A stretch of 6,886 nt of DNA. It comes from an uncultured Desulfobacterium sp. (GTDB lineage Bacteria > Desulfobacterota > Desulfobacteria > Desulfobacterales > Desulfobacteraceae). The translations under genes and the position numbers were made by a program. Shown one piece after another: positions 5,323-6,886 of this stretch. The stretch is taken from the NCBI GenBank assembly GCA_937124525.1, contig CAKZLA010000006.1, positions 1-6,886 of the forward strand, read 5' to 3'. Under the pieces are notes generated by a model that had not been told where the DNA came from, made no database searches, and saw only the letters and a list, made by a program, of their open reading frames with translations. Each line of letters starts with the position of its first letter. Within the stretch, counting starts at the first letter, position 1.

Positions 5323-6886
5323 TTATTTTTTATTTTCATCAAGGACTTTTCGAATCATTTCAGCCAAATCCCGTTTCAAAATTGGTTTTTGTAAATACCC
5401 TCGGATACCTGACTCTTCACAGCGCTTTGAATTCATCATTTCACTATTTCCCGTGCATAGAATTATCGGCATGTCCGGTCTGATTTTAAGAATTTGTTTA
5501 CTAAGCTCTTTTCCTGTCATTTCCGGCATGGTCAGATCCGTGATTAAAACATCAAAATTGTCAGGAGCATTTTCAAACACCTCTAAAGTACGAAGACTGC
5601 TTGTCAGAGTCATCGTCTGATAACCGAGGCTTTGCAACATGTGTTGGCTGACACTTACCAAAACGGTATCATCATCAACAAATAAAATCCGCTCATTCCC
5701 ACCTGCTAAGGGCAAGGGCTTTTTTGTATGATCAACCATTTGTTTTTGTTTGACAGTCGGCAAATAAATACGAAAAGTTGTCCCTTTGCCAGGTTCGCTG
5801 TCCACTATAATATCCCCATTAAAACTTTTGACTATTCCATGGACAACTGCCAGCCCCAAACCTGTGCCTTCTCCTTTTTCCCCTGTTGTAAAATAAGGGT
5901 CAAAAATTTTTCCAAGGTTCTCATTTAATATTCCACTGCCGGTATCCCTTACCATAAGTTCCAGAAAAGGATTTCGAATTAATGTTTTATTCGTCATATC
6001 ATCCATAAAAGATCGATTCACAGGCTTAAGAGAGACAGTTAACACCCCGCCTGTTTTTTTCATGACATTATATGCATTGGTGCAAAGATTCATAAGAACC
6101 TGATGGATCTGGGTAGAATCAGCCAGAACAAGTCCACAAGCAGGATCAATATTTGTTTTAAATTCAATTGTACTTGGAATGGAAGAACGTAAAAGCTTTA
6201 AGGCTTCTTTTAGAACCAAATCAATTCTCAGGGGCTTCAGGTTCAAATCTCCTTTTCGACTGAATGTCAGAATCTGGTTTATAAGCTCCTTTGCTCTCTT
6301 ACCGGCTTGCATGATCTCCTGGATATATGAAAAAAGACGACTGTTTTCAGATACTTCTTCCAATGCCAGCTCCGTATATCCAAAAACTGCAGACAGGATA
6401 TTATTAAAATCATGGGCAATGCCGCCTGCAAGCGTTCCTATGGACTTCAGCTTCTGGGCCTGATGCAACCGGGCCTCCAGAGAAATTGTCTCGGTGATAT
6501 CTTCCACCATCTCAATAACCGCTGTAATCTCCCCCGCTGCGTTGCGGACAGGAGAAGAAACAATACGATAGTTGCGTCTGCCATCCATATGGGGGGGAAG
6601 AGTCGTTGTTTTGTGGACCTGACCGTCCTGTAGCGTTTTGTGGACTGGGCAGTCGTCACACATGTCTTCGTTATGCGGACCATTAAATACGTGGTAACAT
6701 ACCGGATGTTGAGCCGGGTCAATTCCGGGAAACCACTCGCGCATCTGGCGGTTCAGTTCGAGAATCTTCATTTCGGGACTGATGAGGATCACACCGATAC
6801 CGATATTATCGAGAATACCGCGCATCTTGGCCTCGCTTTTTTCCAAAGCCTTTGCCGCCCTTTTACGTTCAGTAATATCGATAAAA
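5323..6886 (-). CDS. PAS-containing hybrid histidine kinase, 5' end beyond the window
   Basis: About 520 residues of a sensor kinase are visible. The frame stays open to the right edge, where it reads FIDITERKRAAKALEKSE, the usual end of a PAS/PAC unit, so the TTG at 6846 is not a start and at least one more sensor domain lies outside. Counting from that TTG as residue 1: a PAS domain (about 8-118) with Cys50, Cys63 and Cys66; a HisKA domain with the H-box His145 in GGIAHDFNNIL; a HATPase domain with N-box (QVLMNLCTNAYN, 249-260), DTGSGI (301-306), FDPYFTTG and GEGTGLGLAVVHG; then a receiver (about 386-503) with DDD (391-393), Asp437 in LITDLTMPEMTG and Lys487. No membrane segment is seen in this part. 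No Hpt domain follows. It probably phosphorylates the regulator encoded 30 bp downstream; its attached receiver may tune the kinase. Confidence 0.94.
   Translation of the reverse strand, partial: FIDITERKRAAKALEKSEAKMRGILDNIGIGVILISPEMKILELNRQMREWFPGIDPAQHPVCYHVFNGPHNEDMCDDCPVHKTLQDGQVHKTTTLPPHMDGRRNYRIVSSPVRNAAGEITAVIEMVEDITETISLEARLHQAQKLKSIGTLAGGIAHDFNNILSAVFGYTELALEEVSENSRLFSYIQEIMQAGKRAKELINQILTFSRKGDLNLKPLRIDLVLKEALKLLRSSIPSTIEFKTNIDPACGLVLADSTQIHQVLMNLCTNAYNVMKKTGGVLTVSLKPVNRSFMDDMTNKTLIRNPFLELMVRDTGSGILNENLGKIFDPYFTTGEKGEGTGLGLAVVHGIVKSFNGDIIVDSEPGKGTTFRIYLPTVKQKQMVDHTKKPLPLAGGNERILFVDDDTVLVSVSQHMLQSLGYQTMTLTSSLRTLEVFENAPDNFDVLITDLTMPEMTGKELSKQILKIRPDMPIILCTGNSEMMNSKRCEESGIRGYLQKPILKRDLAEMIRKVLDENKK

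Noticed and set aside
5216..5620. Plus-strand open frame of 134 codons
   Set aside because: It lies antisense to the regulator and kinase genes, spans their junction, has no recognisable domain and looks like a by-product of their codon use. The same holds for the other plus-strand frames between 1064 and 6633.
6447..6722. Second minus-strand frame of 91 codons inside the kinase gene
   Set aside because: It overlaps the PAS-coding region in another frame and its translation is low-complexity and rich in Arg and Thr, without family features.
6844..6846. TTG as the start codon of the histidine kinase
   Set aside because: The frame continues to the right edge with FIDITERKRAAKA, the conserved end of a PAS/PAC unit, so the gene begins outside the window.
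1..6886. CRISPR array, insertion sequence, tRNA or prophage element
   Set aside because: No regularly spaced direct repeats, transposase, terminal inverted repeats or tRNA-like folds were seen.

Overview
The window reads as part of a Gram-negative, anaerobic-type Desulfobacterota (deltaproteobacterial) genome, probably near the Desulfobacteraceae. This is inferred from the kind of genes present: a fused TAXI-type TRAP permease, a cysteine-containing PAS hybrid kinase, a sigma54 activator, and a chemoreceptor ending in an acidic [12 protein letters not shown] tail. No rRNA or other marker gene is present, so the placement is tentative.

Layout. Positions 1-461 (+) hold the C-terminal end of a TRAP transporter permease whose start lies left of the window. 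A 259-bp convergent spacer (462-720) holds a weak (+) terminator candidate directly after the permease and a stronger stem-loop at 621-671 that can end transcription of the minus-strand genes. From 721 to the right edge everything is on the minus strand. In transcription order (right to left) it is: a PAS/hybrid histidine kinase, 5'-truncated by the window (5323-6886); an NtrC/AtoC-type sigma54-dependent response regulator (3826-5292); a 167-bp regulatory gap; a 125-residue uncharacterised protein with a degenerate receiver-like pattern (3281-3658); cheW (2696-3214); and a methyl-accepting chemotaxis protein (721-2640).

How the genes may work together. The kinase and response regulator are 30 bp apart and look like one two-component pair. 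The gap after the regulator carries a near-consensus sigma54 promoter (-24 GG, -12 TTGT, correct spacing) firing toward the small gene, cheW and the receptor. A perfect 17-bp inverted repeat is centred about 120 bp upstream of the predicted start site, where an activator of this class normally binds. The simplest reading is that a PAS-sensed signal passes through the kinase to the regulator, which switches on a three-gene chemosensory operon. That operon has no cheA, cheR or cheB in view, so its receptor and CheW would plug into a chemosensory array encoded elsewhere. Promoter, operator and circuit are inferences from the DNA; the gene identities (kinase, regulator, CheW, MCP) are secure.

G+C changes along the window. 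It is roughly 54% in the first 240 bp of the permease, about 40% or less through much of the signalling genes, and about 52% again in the sensor-encoding end of the kinase, with a sharp break near 6420.
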